From Flavobacterium inviolabile (GTDB taxonomy: Bacteria > Bacteroidota > Bacteroidia > Flavobacteriales > Flavobacteriaceae), in contig NZ_CP058278.1 in the NCBI RefSeq assembly GCF_013389455.1, forward strand, positions 930,001 to 994,000: DNA of 64,000 nucleotides, in the 5' to 3' direction. Shown piece after piece: positions 42,532 to 50,289 of the stretch. Position 1 is the first letter of the stretch. Each line of letters opens with the position of its first letter. The notes beneath the pieces were generated by a model. That model was given only the letters and a program-made list of their open reading frames with translations. It did no database searches and was not told the origin of the DNA. A program made the position numbers and the translations under genes.

Positions 42532-43497
42532 TTAATGGGTTTGTTTTGAGGTATTCAGATTCAGGGTTTTCAAATCACCGTTAGGCGTAATCAGTATAAA
42601 CTCTTTGTCTGTTTTTGAAGCCGGTTTCTTTTCCCGGTTAATGGCCATTTTGATTTCATATTGCACCTGAATTACCGGTTCGAGTACTGTAGCATTAATG
42701 ACAAAATCAAATTCCTTGTTGAAAACCGGCTGGTAGAATAGCGTAGTGGATTTACCGGCCTGGTTGATATTGGCGGCTCTCTTTAAGTTAAGGGAAGAAC
42801 TGTTATAGGCTTCATAGGATTTATACATTTCCACGGGTAATGTCACACTGTATCCGTCGGCAATCTTTTTCTCCACATTGCCGAAAGTCTCTCCCAGCAG
42901 CAGCTCATAGTTTTTAACCTTTTCCTGAACCAGCAGCTTTGCCCTGTTCATCATTTCTTTTTTAATGGTTTCCAGAGTGCTGGAAAAATAATCCACTCTA
43001 ACCAGGTCATAAACCTCATGGTTGGACAATATGCTGATAAAATCATTCAGCTGATTCGGATCGGAAAATTTGATATGAATGTTCTTTTTCAGTTCAAAAC
43101 CTGCCGGTATTTCATTGTAGGTTTTCCGGCTAAAGATTTTTTTCTCGACTTCATATTCATAAACGGGAACAAAAGAAATCATGTCTACAAAGGTTTCGAC
43201 ACCTTTTTTAAGCCTGATCTCCGCGAGGGACTGTGCAATCCGTTTGTCGATTAACTCGTTTACCTCCTGAGTGGTTTTGCCCGTTTGGGTGGTGCTGAAA
43301 ATAGCCACATAGGCATCCGCTTTTACATTGGCAAGGCCTTTAACACTCACCATAACATCGGCATTGGAAGGAAAGCTGATGTTGATCGCATTGTCGGTAA
43401 AACGCACCTGGTTCTGATAATTGATATTCCCGGAAACCTGTCCGGCAGCTAATTGGCATAGGATTAGCATGACAAAAAGAGTAAAAGATTTTTTCAT
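42532..43497 (-). CDS. Exported SIMPL/DUF541-like protein
   Basis: 321 residues from the ATG at 43497, giving the signal peptide MKKSFTLFVMLILCQLAAGQ; an upstream ATG at 43524 is less likely. The pattern VMVSVKGLANVKADAYVAIFSTTQTGKTTQEVNELIDKRIAQSL at the start and TLETIKKEMMNRAKLLVQEKVKNYELLLGETFGNV later is that of the SIMPL (DUF541) fold, beta-rich and found in periplasmic and surface proteins, function unknown. It has its own promoter and operator B, and lies head-to-head with the kinase gene. Confidence 0.78.
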   Translation of the reverse strand: MKKSFTLFVMLILCQLAAGQVSGNINYQNQVRFTDNAINISFPSNADVMVSVKGLANVKADAYVAIFSTTQTGKTTQEVNELIDKRIAQSLAEIRLKKGVETFVDMISFVPVYEYEVEKKIFSRKTYNEIPAGFELKKNIHIKFSDPNQLNDFISILSNHEVYDLVRVDYFSSTLETIKKEMMNRAKLLVQEKVKNYELLLGETFGNVEKKIADGYSVTLPVEMYKSYEAYNSSSLNLKRAANINQAGKSTTLFYQPVFNKEFDFVINATVLEPVIQVQYEIKMAINREKKPASKTDKEFILITPNGDLKTLNLNTSKQTH

Positions 43498-43521
43498 GAT
43501 TGCGGTTTTAATTGTACGGGA

Positions 43522-43529
43522 CAAATCTA
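43522..43529 (-). promoter_or_regulatory. -7 box (TAGATTTG) of the SIMPL gene
   Basis: TAGATTTG on the minus strand matches TAnnTTTG and lies 24 nt before the ATG at 43497. No -33 element is seen; the operator begins 31 nt upstream, exactly as at the toroid promoter. Confidence 0.7.
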
Positions 43530-43544
43530 TTGATCGAAAAAACG

Positions 43545-43552
43545 TACTTTTG
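43545..43552 (+). promoter_or_regulatory. Possible -7 box (TACTTTTG) for the kinase gene
   Basis: TACTTTTG on the plus strand between the SIMPL -7 box and operator B, 95 nt before the kinase ATG. No -33 element at the right distance. It could be incidental. Confidence 0.3.
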
Positions 43553-43560
43553 GTAGAAAG

Positions 43561-43588
43561 GGTGAACCGGTCTTTTGACTTGGTGAAA
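43561..43588 (-). promoter_or_regulatory. LytTR-type direct repeat operator B
   Basis: On the minus strand TTTCACC-N14-GTTCACC, again with a 21-bp period. Most bases agree with operator A, including the AAG..AA.A.ACCG spacer bases. It sits between the SIMPL and kinase genes, so it may also govern the kinase-regulator pair. Confidence 0.72.
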
Positions 43589-43647
43589 AGTATAGGAAAG
43601 CAATTTGAAATGAAGTTACTTTACACTCTGAAAATAACTTATTTGTA

Positions 43648-45468
43648 ATGCGTATTTTATCAATTGGTTTCGGACTTCTTTTTTTAGTGTTGCTGTTTCC
43701 GCAAGGAATAACGGCGCAGCAGATTTCTACTGTAAATGCTAAAAAAAGTGCCAATGCCAAAATCAGCAAAGCAGCCGAAGAACTATCCAATTCACTGAAT
43801 GAAAACGATGAGGTAAAAATTGCCGGCAGTTATGAAAAACTGGCGCAGGAATTTATTGATATAGCCGATTATACCAAAGGGGAGGAATACCTCAAAAAAG
43901 CATTGGAAAGCTATACCAGACTTAACCGGAAACCGGATCTGGCAAGAGTGACCCGAAGCCTGGCGCGGGTTCAGGAAAATCAGAGTAAATATAAGGATGC
44001 GATCCAGAACTACCAGATTGCCGGTGAAATCGCCACGGAAAAAAATCAGGAACTGGTTAATCAGAGTGATGCCAAACGACTAAAAAGTGCTGCGAATCCT
44101 GCGGCACAATACAATTATGTTAATGCCAAGATCCAGTTGCTTGAAAAAGAAAGCCGCAAAGAAGAAGTCGCGGATGCGTATGTGCAGAAGGCGGAAATGA
44201 ATTTGCAGCAAAAAGATAAGGCGGAAGCGATTGAAAGTTACAACCAGGCAATTTCCTTTGCGAAAGACAAACCGGAAACGGTAATCAAGTTAAAAAATGA
44301 AATAGCCAAAGTGTACACGGCCGACAACCAGTTTGACGCAGCACTCGGAATCTCGGAAAAACTGCTGAAAGAAGCCCGGTCTAAAAAAGATTTTGATACC
44401 GAAATAGCCCAATTGCAATCGATAGCAACGATCTATTTTAAAAAGAAAGAACCGGAAAAAGCAGTAGCGCAGCTAAAAGCAGCTTATGAACTGGCCACAC
44501 GGCAAGGTAAAACGGATGAGGTTAAAAAAAGCCTTTCCCAACTGCTGGATTACTATAAAAAAACAGGAAAAGACAAAGAAAGCATTCTGCTGTACGAACA
44601 GTTCTTCCGGAATTTTGAAAAACTTATTCATGCCGACAGTTCACTGGCGGATACCAAAAACTTCCAGGTGACAGAAGAAAAAATCCGGCAGCTTGAAAAG
44701 GAAAAAGTTTTAAAGGATGAACTGATCGCAAAGAAAAACACCTTTAACTATTTCCTGATCGGTTCGATTGTACTGCTGTTAGTGCTTTTCGGATTGATCA
44801 TAAAAGCGCTGTATGCTATTAAAACCAAGAATAAGGAAATTGCGCTGCAGTCGCTGCGCCGGGAAATGAACCCGCATTTTATTTTTAACAGCCTGAACAG
44901 TGTGAACCAGTTTATTTCGCAAAACAGGGAGCTGGAAGCTAATAAATACCTGACGTCCTATTCGAACCTGATGCGGAACATGATGGAAAATTCCAATAAG
45001 GACTTTATTGCTTTGGGCAGTGAAGTCGAACAGCTTCGGAAATACCTGGATCTGGAACACATGCGTTTTGAAGATCAGTTTGACTACCAGATCACGGTGG
45101 ATGACAATCTGGATGCCGAAACGATTTTGATCCCGAACATGATCATCCAGCCGCATCTTGAAAATGCAATCTGGCACGGACTGCGCTATAAAGAAGGAAA
45201 GGGATTGCTACAGCTGGGGTTTTACCTGAAAAACGGTACTGTAAGCGTGGTAATTGACGACAACGGTATCGGGTTAACCAAAAGTCAGGAACTCAAAACC
45301 AAAAACCAGAAAGTACACCAGTCCAGAGGGCTGACAAATACCAAAGAGCGGATCAGTTTGCTGAACGAACTGTATAAAAAAGAGATCACGCTATCGCTGC
45401 AGGAAAAACCGGAACCGGAAACCGGAACGATAGTAGTAATTAATTTTCCATTGATTGAAAGAATATGA
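43648..45468 (+). CDS. TPR-containing LytS-type sensor histidine kinase
   Basis: 606 residues. Signal peptide MRILSIGFGLLFLVLLFPQG, about 320 residues of TPR helices on the outer side (EYLKKALESYTRLNRKPDLARVTRSLARVQE, KAEAIESYNQAIS), a coiled-coil neck, a transmembrane helix (about 369-390, FLIGSIVLLLVLFGLIIKALY) and a cytosolic His_kinase (LytS-type) domain with the phospho-acceptor His410 in REMNPHFIFNSLN, and HATPase motifs IQPHLENAIWHGL and VVIDDNGIGL. The sensor thus recognises something in the periplasm. Overlaps the regulator gene by 4 nt. Confidence 0.93.
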   Translation: MRILSIGFGLLFLVLLFPQGITAQQISTVNAKKSANAKISKAAEELSNSLNENDEVKIAGSYEKLAQEFIDIADYTKGEEYLKKALESYTRLNRKPDLARVTRSLARVQENQSKYKDAIQNYQIAGEIATEKNQELVNQSDAKRLKSAANPAAQYNYVNAKIQLLEKESRKEEVADAYVQKAEMNLQQKDKAEAIESYNQAISFAKDKPETVIKLKNEIAKVYTADNQFDAALGISEKLLKEARSKKDFDTEIAQLQSIATIYFKKKEPEKAVAQLKAAYELATRQGKTDEVKKSLSQLLDYYKKTGKDKESILLYEQFFRNFEKLIHADSSLADTKNFQVTEEKIRQLEKEKVLKDELIAKKNTFNYFLIGSIVLLLVLFGLIIKALYAIKTKNKEIALQSLRREMNPHFIFNSLNSVNQFISQNRELEANKYLTSYSNLMRNMMENSNKDFIALGSEVEQLRKYLDLEHMRFEDQFDYQITVDDNLDAETILIPNMIIQPHLENAIWHGLRYKEGKGLLQLGFYLKNGTVSVVIDDNGIGLTKSQELKTKNQKVHQSRGLTNTKERISLLNELYKKEITLSLQEKPEPETGTIVVINFPLIERI

Positions 45469-46220
45469 TGACTTTGCAAAAAATAAAAAGTGTTATCGTT
45501 GAAGACGAGTCGGCGGCAAGGGAAGTGCTTAAAAATTACCTGAGCAAATACTGTCCGCAGATTGAAGTTGTCGGGGAAGCCCAGAATATCAGAGAAGCCG
45601 TTCCGCTGCTTCATGAAATACGGCCGCAATTGGTTTTCCTGGATGTGGAAATGCCCTTCGGAAATGCTTTTGATGTATTGGAAGCCTGTAAAGAACTGCA
45701 GTTTGAAACCATTTTTGTCACTGCTTTCTCCGAGTATTCGTTAAAAGCACTCAATCAGAGTGCGGCGTATTATTTGCTGAAACCCATCAGTATTGAAGAA
45801 CTGATCGTAGCGGTTAACAAAGTACAGCTGCAATTGCTCAATCAGGAGATCTTTAACCGCAACAAGATCATTGTGGAAAACTTCAGGGAACCCAATCCGG
45901 AACGGCAACAGGTTATTCTGCCCACGCTGGAAGGCTTTGAAGTGGCTAAAATGGAAGACATTGTCCGGCTGCGCGGGAACGGTAATTTTACCGATCTGTA
46001 TTTACAGGATGGCAGTAAAAAAATGGTGTGCCGTTTTTTAAAACACTTTTCAGAGATTCTTCCTTTTCCGTTTTTACGGGTACATAAATCCCATATTATC
46101 AATGTGAACTTTGTGAAATCATACCACAAAGGAACAGGCGGCTATGTTACCTTGTTTGACGGTTCGGAAGTGGAAATCTCGCCTACTTACAAAGAGGAAT
46201 TCCTTAAAAACTTCAAATAG
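45465..46220 (+). CDS. LytTR-family response regulator
   Basis: 251 residues. Receiver domain with acidic VEDES, phospho-acceptor Asp60 in LVFLDVEMP, Thr in FVTAF and Lys in YYLLKPIS; then a LytTR DNA-binding domain (VILPTLEGFEVAKMEDIVRLRGNGNFTDLYL, KHFSEILPFPFLRVHKSHIINVNFVKSYHKG). LytTR domains bind two direct repeats about two helical turns apart. The two sites at 42491 and 43561 fit that rule and are its likely targets. It overlaps the kinase gene by 4 nt and ends 3 nt from the convergent next gene. Confidence 0.95.
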   Translation: MMTLQKIKSVIVEDESAAREVLKNYLSKYCPQIEVVGEAQNIREAVPLLHEIRPQLVFLDVEMPFGNAFDVLEACKELQFETIFVTAFSEYSLKALNQSAAYYLLKPISIEELIVAVNKVQLQLLNQEIFNRNKIIVENFREPNPERQQVILPTLEGFEVAKMEDIVRLRGNGNFTDLYLQDGSKKMVCRFLKHFSEILPFPFLRVHKSHIINVNFVKSYHKGTGGYVTLFDGSEVEISPTYKEEFLKNFK

Positions 46221-46222
46221 AT

Positions 46223-48181
46223 CTAGTAAACGATTTCCTTTATAAAAAGAGAATCGACAGGAATGCTGTCCTGTACTTTCAATTTCAGGAAAGAACGGGA
46301 ACGTCCGGTTATCGTAAAAGGCATTTTGTAGCCAATGGTGTCTTCAGATTGCAAAACACCTCTGCGCAGCATCAGGTTCGTCAGGAAATTCTGGTGCTGG
46401 TTTGCAAAACCTTTCAAATGACCTTCGTTGTCAAACTGCCACATAAACTTTTTCGGTTTGGGAACAATACTCGCCAGGAACAAACATTCTTTAAGAGTCA
46501 GATCGGCCGGTCTTTTCTGGAAGTAAAATTGTGCGGCTTCTCCAATTCCGTATACATTCGGTCCCCATTCGATCACATTGAAATAGACTTCGAGCATACG
46601 CTGTTTGCTGGCAATGCGGTTGTTCTCCAGGATATAAACCAAAAGGATTTCCTCCAGTTTTCGCGACAATGTTTTTTCACGGGTCAGGAATACATTTTTA
46701 ACCAGCTGCATACTGATGGTGCTGGCACCGCGGGCAAATTTTTTCGTACGGATATTTTTAACGATGGACTGTTTGAAGGCTTCGTTTATAAAGCCGCGAT
46801 GGGACATAAACGAAGGATCTTCCGATGTCAGAACACTTTTTTGCAGGTAAGGGGATATCTGGTCTAAAGGCGTAAAATTCGGATTGGACGGGCCAACAAC
46901 TATCGGGCGCTGCGGTACGCCGTTTTCCATAGCCCGATAGGTGAAAACACCATTTAGTTTGGCTAAATCGGCTTCTCCGTATTTGGTTATTTTCAGGTTC
47001 TCTTTGTTCAGCCTGCTGTCGAAAACAAGGGCATTCGGATTGTTTTTGTTGAACTGAAAATTCAGGTTATAATCAAAACTGCCTTCGGCTTCCATTCCTT
47101 CAAAATGGGTAAACAGCCCTTTTGGTAGTGAGGTGATAAAATCCTGGGCTTTCATTTTTGGAATAGCGACGCGCAAAGTATATACCGTGTCTTTTTCGGT
47201 GTTATATTCCATAAACGGCTGCACTTTTATAGCGTTTAGCTGCGCCCGGGAACTACTGTCGATAGCTACGAAATCACTTCCGAAAAGAAAGCGGTAATCC
47301 AGCCTCGCTTTTTCGATGACGACATCTTTTTTAGCAATTCGCGGATGATTGATCGTGAAATTGGTAATGGAAGTAAAACCGTCTACGTGCAGCTCGTTTC
47401 CTTCCATTTTTATTTTCTGTACATTCACGTGGATGCTGTCGAAACTTGACAGCAAATGGAAGCGCTCGTCTATATAGGGAACTTTTATTTTGGACGTGTC
47501 GCTGTTAAAGAAACGCAGGTCGGCCGTTTTGTTTCTCGGATCGGCAAGACCTTTTATCTTCCAGTTCTGTGAGAAAGTATTGGTCTGTACGGCTATGGAA
47601 GTTTGCAGCTGTTTTTCTTTCAGATCCAATTCGTTCATGTGCATGGTTACCTTTCTGCCCATATCGTCCATGCGTAACGAAAGATTTTGCAAGCGCATAT
47701 TTGTGGGAACCAGATTGAGGGCTTTTGTGAGCAATCGGTAGGCGAGTTTCGCGTAATTTCTTTTTTCGTTATCGTTTTTGTCCTCTTTTTCTTTTTTGAG
47801 GAAGGCATCAAAATTGCGGCCGTTTTTGTTTTTAACCAGTTGGATAAAACCGTTATTCATTTCCAGTTGCTGCAATTGAATATCACCGGTTAATAATTGG
47901 AAAAGGCTGACTTTGGTTTTTATTTTTTCAACAGCGAGCAGGGTGTCCGCTTTTTTGGGAACTAAAACAATGTTTTGAAGGGACACACCGGTAAGGCCGT
48001 CAAAAGAAGCTCCTTTTATCGTCAGGACGCAATTGTATTCCGTGTCCAGTTTGGCTTCTGCTTTGGTAATTGCTTTCTGTAAAAGGGTATTACGAAAGAT
48101 AAAAAGACCGGTAAATACGAGGGCAAAAAATAAAATAAAGCCTATAGAAAAGCGTATGATTTTTTGTCTTCTTGTGCTCAT
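46223..48181 (-). CDS. AsmA-like domain fused to a peptidoglycan glycosyltransferase (GT51) domain
   Basis: 652 residues. One N-terminal membrane helix (about 10-31), then an AsmA-like periplasmic beta domain (FDGLTGVSLQNIVLVPKK, LSLRMDDMGRKVTMHMNELDLKEKQL) to about residue 400, then a GT51 transglycosylase domain: the catalytic Glu in VLTSEDPSFMSHRGFI, RGASTISMQLVKNVFL, RKLEEILLVYILENNRIASKQRMLEVYFN and GIGEAAQFYF. There is no transpeptidase domain, so it would polymerise glycan strands only. A membrane glycan polymerase with an AsmA-like part is unusual. Monocistronic. Confidence 0.87.
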   Translation of the reverse strand: MSTRRQKIIRFSIGFILFFALVFTGLFIFRNTLLQKAITKAEAKLDTEYNCVLTIKGASFDGLTGVSLQNIVLVPKKADTLLAVEKIKTKVSLFQLLTGDIQLQQLEMNNGFIQLVKNKNGRNFDAFLKKEKEDKNDNEKRNYAKLAYRLLTKALNLVPTNMRLQNLSLRMDDMGRKVTMHMNELDLKEKQLQTSIAVQTNTFSQNWKIKGLADPRNKTADLRFFNSDTSKIKVPYIDERFHLLSSFDSIHVNVQKIKMEGNELHVDGFTSITNFTINHPRIAKKDVVIEKARLDYRFLFGSDFVAIDSSSRAQLNAIKVQPFMEYNTEKDTVYTLRVAIPKMKAQDFITSLPKGLFTHFEGMEAEGSFDYNLNFQFNKNNPNALVFDSRLNKENLKITKYGEADLAKLNGVFTYRAMENGVPQRPIVVGPSNPNFTPLDQISPYLQKSVLTSEDPSFMSHRGFINEAFKQSIVKNIRTKKFARGASTISMQLVKNVFLTREKTLSRKLEEILLVYILENNRIASKQRMLEVYFNVIEWGPNVYGIGEAAQFYFQKRPADLTLKECLFLASIVPKPKKFMWQFDNEGHLKGFANQHQNFLTNLMLRRGVLQSEDTIGYKMPFTITGRSRSFLKLKVQDSIPVDSLFIKEIVY

Positions 48182-48267
48182 GCTTCTTCTTGTTTGTACA
48201 AAAATAGACTTTTTTAGAAAACCCGTTTTATAATACTATAGAAGAAAATGTTAATATCGTATAGTTT

Positions 48268-48291
48268 AGCAGAGGAAGTTACTCCTCTGCT
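48268..48291 (-). terminator. Hairpin after the PEBP-like gene
   Basis: A perfect 9-bp stem AGCAGAGGA/TCCTCTGCT with a 6-nt loop, 10 nt after the leftward stop at 48301. The tail is only weakly T-rich, so termination may be partial. Confidence 0.6.
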
Positions 48292-48300
48292 GTTTATTTG

Positions 48301-48843
48301 CTAACGGTTGTAATAAGCGGTTATCGTTGTTTTGGCAAGGGTGTTGCTGTTGATGTAAAAACCTGCAATTGACGGATTGGTGTTTTTGTCCAGACCCAAT
48401 GAAGCTGTTTTAAGGGCAAAAACAGTGATCTCATATTTATGCGGTTTGTCACCAACCGGCGGACACGGGCCTCCGTAGCCATAACTTCCGTAATCGTTGG
48501 TGCTTTGTATGGCTTCTTTGGGAAGCAGCAGCTTAGTAATATCGCCTGCTCCGGTTTTGATTTCTTTTGTAGTAGCGGGAAGATCAAACAGCACCCAGTG
48601 CGTCCAGCCTCTGCCGGTGGGAGCATCCGGATCATACATGATTACGGCAAAACTTTTGGTTCCTTCCGGGGCATTTTCCCAATGAAGTTCGGGGGAGCGA
48701 TTTTCTCCGGTACAGCCAAAACCGTTAAAAACCTGTTTTTGGGTTGCCTGTCCCTGTAAATCGGTACTTTTTAAAGTAAAGGTTTGTGCGCTTGCCGAAA
48801 GCGATAGCAAAAGGCTTGCTGCGATGACATAAAGTGTTTTCAT
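48301..48843 (-). CDS. YbhB/YbcL family Raf-kinase-inhibitor-like protein (PEBP), exported
   Basis: 180 residues. Signal peptide MKTLYVIAASLLLSLSASAQ. PEBP fold with NRSPELHWENAPEGTKSFAVIMYDPDAPTGRGWTHWVLFDLP and YGGPCPPVGDKPHKYEITVFAL, the hallmark DPDAP and GPCPP..H motifs of the ligand pocket. Bacterial members are periplasmic proteins of uncertain role, often near transcription regulators. It follows the AraC gene by 72 nt and may be the last gene of the long leftward run. Confidence 0.93.
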   Translation of the reverse strand: MKTLYVIAASLLLSLSASAQTFTLKSTDLQGQATQKQVFNGFGCTGENRSPELHWENAPEGTKSFAVIMYDPDAPTGRGWTHWVLFDLPATTKEIKTGAGDITKLLLPKEAIQSTNDYGSYGYGGPCPPVGDKPHKYEITVFALKTASLGLDKNTNPSIAGFYINSNTLAKTTITAYYNR

Positions 48844-48915
48844 AAGAATTATTTTAGGTCAAAAGTAGTACGGACAGCTCTGTTAGCGCTATTTCCAAAA
48901 GACGTAAAAGTGTTG

Positions 48916-49761
48916 CTAAACGTCCAATTTATTATGCTGATACTGTTTCGGGGTCTGTCCGAATTTTTGTTTGAAGGCCTGGATAAAGCTGGATAAGCTC
49001 TGGTAACCGGTTTCAAGATATAGGTCATTTGCCCTGTATTCTGCCTGTAGGAGCTTTTGGGCGGCTGTTTCCAGTCGTTTTTCCTGCATCCACTTGATCG
49101 GGGAATTGTGGTAGATGGTTTTGAAATGGCGTTTGAAAGTTGAAACACTCATGTTGCACAAAAAAGCAAGCTCACTGATTTCAAGGTTGTTGTCTAAGTT
49201 ATTGTGGATGATTTCCTGAATTTTTAGCTGCTGGCTTTTGTTTTGATTTTCCAGTAAATCAGCAACAGACAATCCTTTATTCTGAATAAAATAGAGCAGG
49301 ATCTCTTCCATTTTTACTTTTTTTGCCAACACATCTGTCGGATCTATGTATGAAATGGATTTGAGAAAGTGCAGTATATATTCGTCGATGTCGCCTTTTA
49401 GTACAGCCGGTTGCTGCTGCGTTTTTGGAGCGGCTAATTGCGGGTATTTGAAGATAAATTCTGCCAGGAAATTATTGTCGAAAAATAAAAGCTGACTGCT
49501 GTATTCGTTTTCTAAAGTTGTCTTTTCGGACATCAAATAGTTTCCGGACTTCATAAACACATACTGCATGGATTCAATATGCTCTTTATAGTTTTCGTTA
49601 TACAGCTGTTTTTGCCCCTTAAATAAAAAGCTGAACGTATTGTCTTTTAAAATAATCCTGCTTTTTTCGCATTCACTTGTGGTGTGGTAATGGTGCAGGA
49701 AAATACCGTCATTTGCGACAGGGTTTTTAAAAAAATCATCGGGTAGCAGGTATTGTTCCAT
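48916..49761 (-). CDS. AraC-family transcriptional regulator
   Basis: 281 residues. An N-terminal ligand-binding part (VANDGIFLHHYHTTSECEKSRIILKDNTFSFLFKG) is followed by a linker and a C-terminal pair of helix-turn-helix motifs: ISELAFLCNMSVSTFKRHFKTIYHNSPIKWMQEKRL and ANDLYLETGYQSLSSFIQAFKQKFGQTPKQY. The ligand is unknown. The start is 5 nt after the stop of the HExxH gene, so it is translated within the same run; the PEBP gene after it may be its target. Confidence 0.92.
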   Translation of the reverse strand: MEQYLLPDDFFKNPVANDGIFLHHYHTTSECEKSRIILKDNTFSFLFKGQKQLYNENYKEHIESMQYVFMKSGNYLMSEKTTLENEYSSQLLFFDNNFLAEFIFKYPQLAAPKTQQQPAVLKGDIDEYILHFLKSISYIDPTDVLAKKVKMEEILLYFIQNKGLSVADLLENQNKSQQLKIQEIIHNNLDNNLEISELAFLCNMSVSTFKRHFKTIYHNSPIKWMQEKRLETAAQKLLQAEYRANDLYLETGYQSLSSFIQAFKQKFGQTPKQYQHNKLDV

Positions 49762-49766
49762 GTTTT

Positions 49767-50279
49767 TCAGGTTAACGCAGCTAATAGCTGTTCGACTTCA
49801 TTTTTCTGTTCGCTGTACTTTAGTTGTAATGCGGAGTTTTCGCCCATTCTGTTATAATATTCCAGGGCTTTACGGGCAAAGAATTTTTTGTGAAACGGCG
49901 ATAATTCCGGAATCTGAGGGAAAAGGATGTGGAACAGCATTTCATAATAGGCCTGCCATTCGCGCTCGTTTTTATCGGTAACCGTGTTTTCTTTGGTCTT
50001 TTGCTGTACGTGAACCATTTCGTGTGCCAGTAAATTGAGCATCAGGACTAATGGAAATTCAAAAGTGTTTTCGGGAATCCGTATGAGCTGCGGTTCGCCA
50101 AACGAACCTTCGGTTGTCATCAGTATAAAATCGGGTCTGGCTTTTTCACGCAGTTCAAAGCCTTTGAAATTTGGGTTTTCCAGACCATATTCACGCAAAA
50201 GAAAATGAGCAGCGGCAATTGTGGCTCCTTCTTTATGAAGTGCATCAATGCGGAGTTGTATGGCTGCTAAAGATTTCAT
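49767..50279 (-). CDS. Hypothetical protein with HExxH-type zinc-protease motif
   Basis: 170 residues, no signal peptide. The centre reads FPLVLMLNLLAHEMVHVQQKTKEN, an HEMVH zinc-binding pentad followed by a Glu/Asp-rich segment and EREWQAYYEM, where a Glu could be the third ligand. The ends are helical. It resembles small predicted metallopeptidases or SprT-like proteins, but lacks the SprT zinc ribbon. Lies between radA (10 nt) and the AraC gene (5 nt). Function not assigned. Confidence 0.75.
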   Translation of the reverse strand: MKSLAAIQLRIDALHKEGATIAAAHFLLREYGLENPNFKGFELREKARPDFILMTTEGSFGEPQLIRIPENTFEFPLVLMLNLLAHEMVHVQQKTKENTVTDKNEREWQAYYEMLFHILFPQIPELSPFHKKFFARKALEYYNRMGENSALQLKYSEQKNEVEQLLAALT

Positions 50280-50289
50280 TCGTTAATCC

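Noticed and set aside
46349..46867. A 172-residue rightward open frame
   Set aside because: Antisense to the GT51 domain, which has all catalytic motifs; no start signal or domain of its own.
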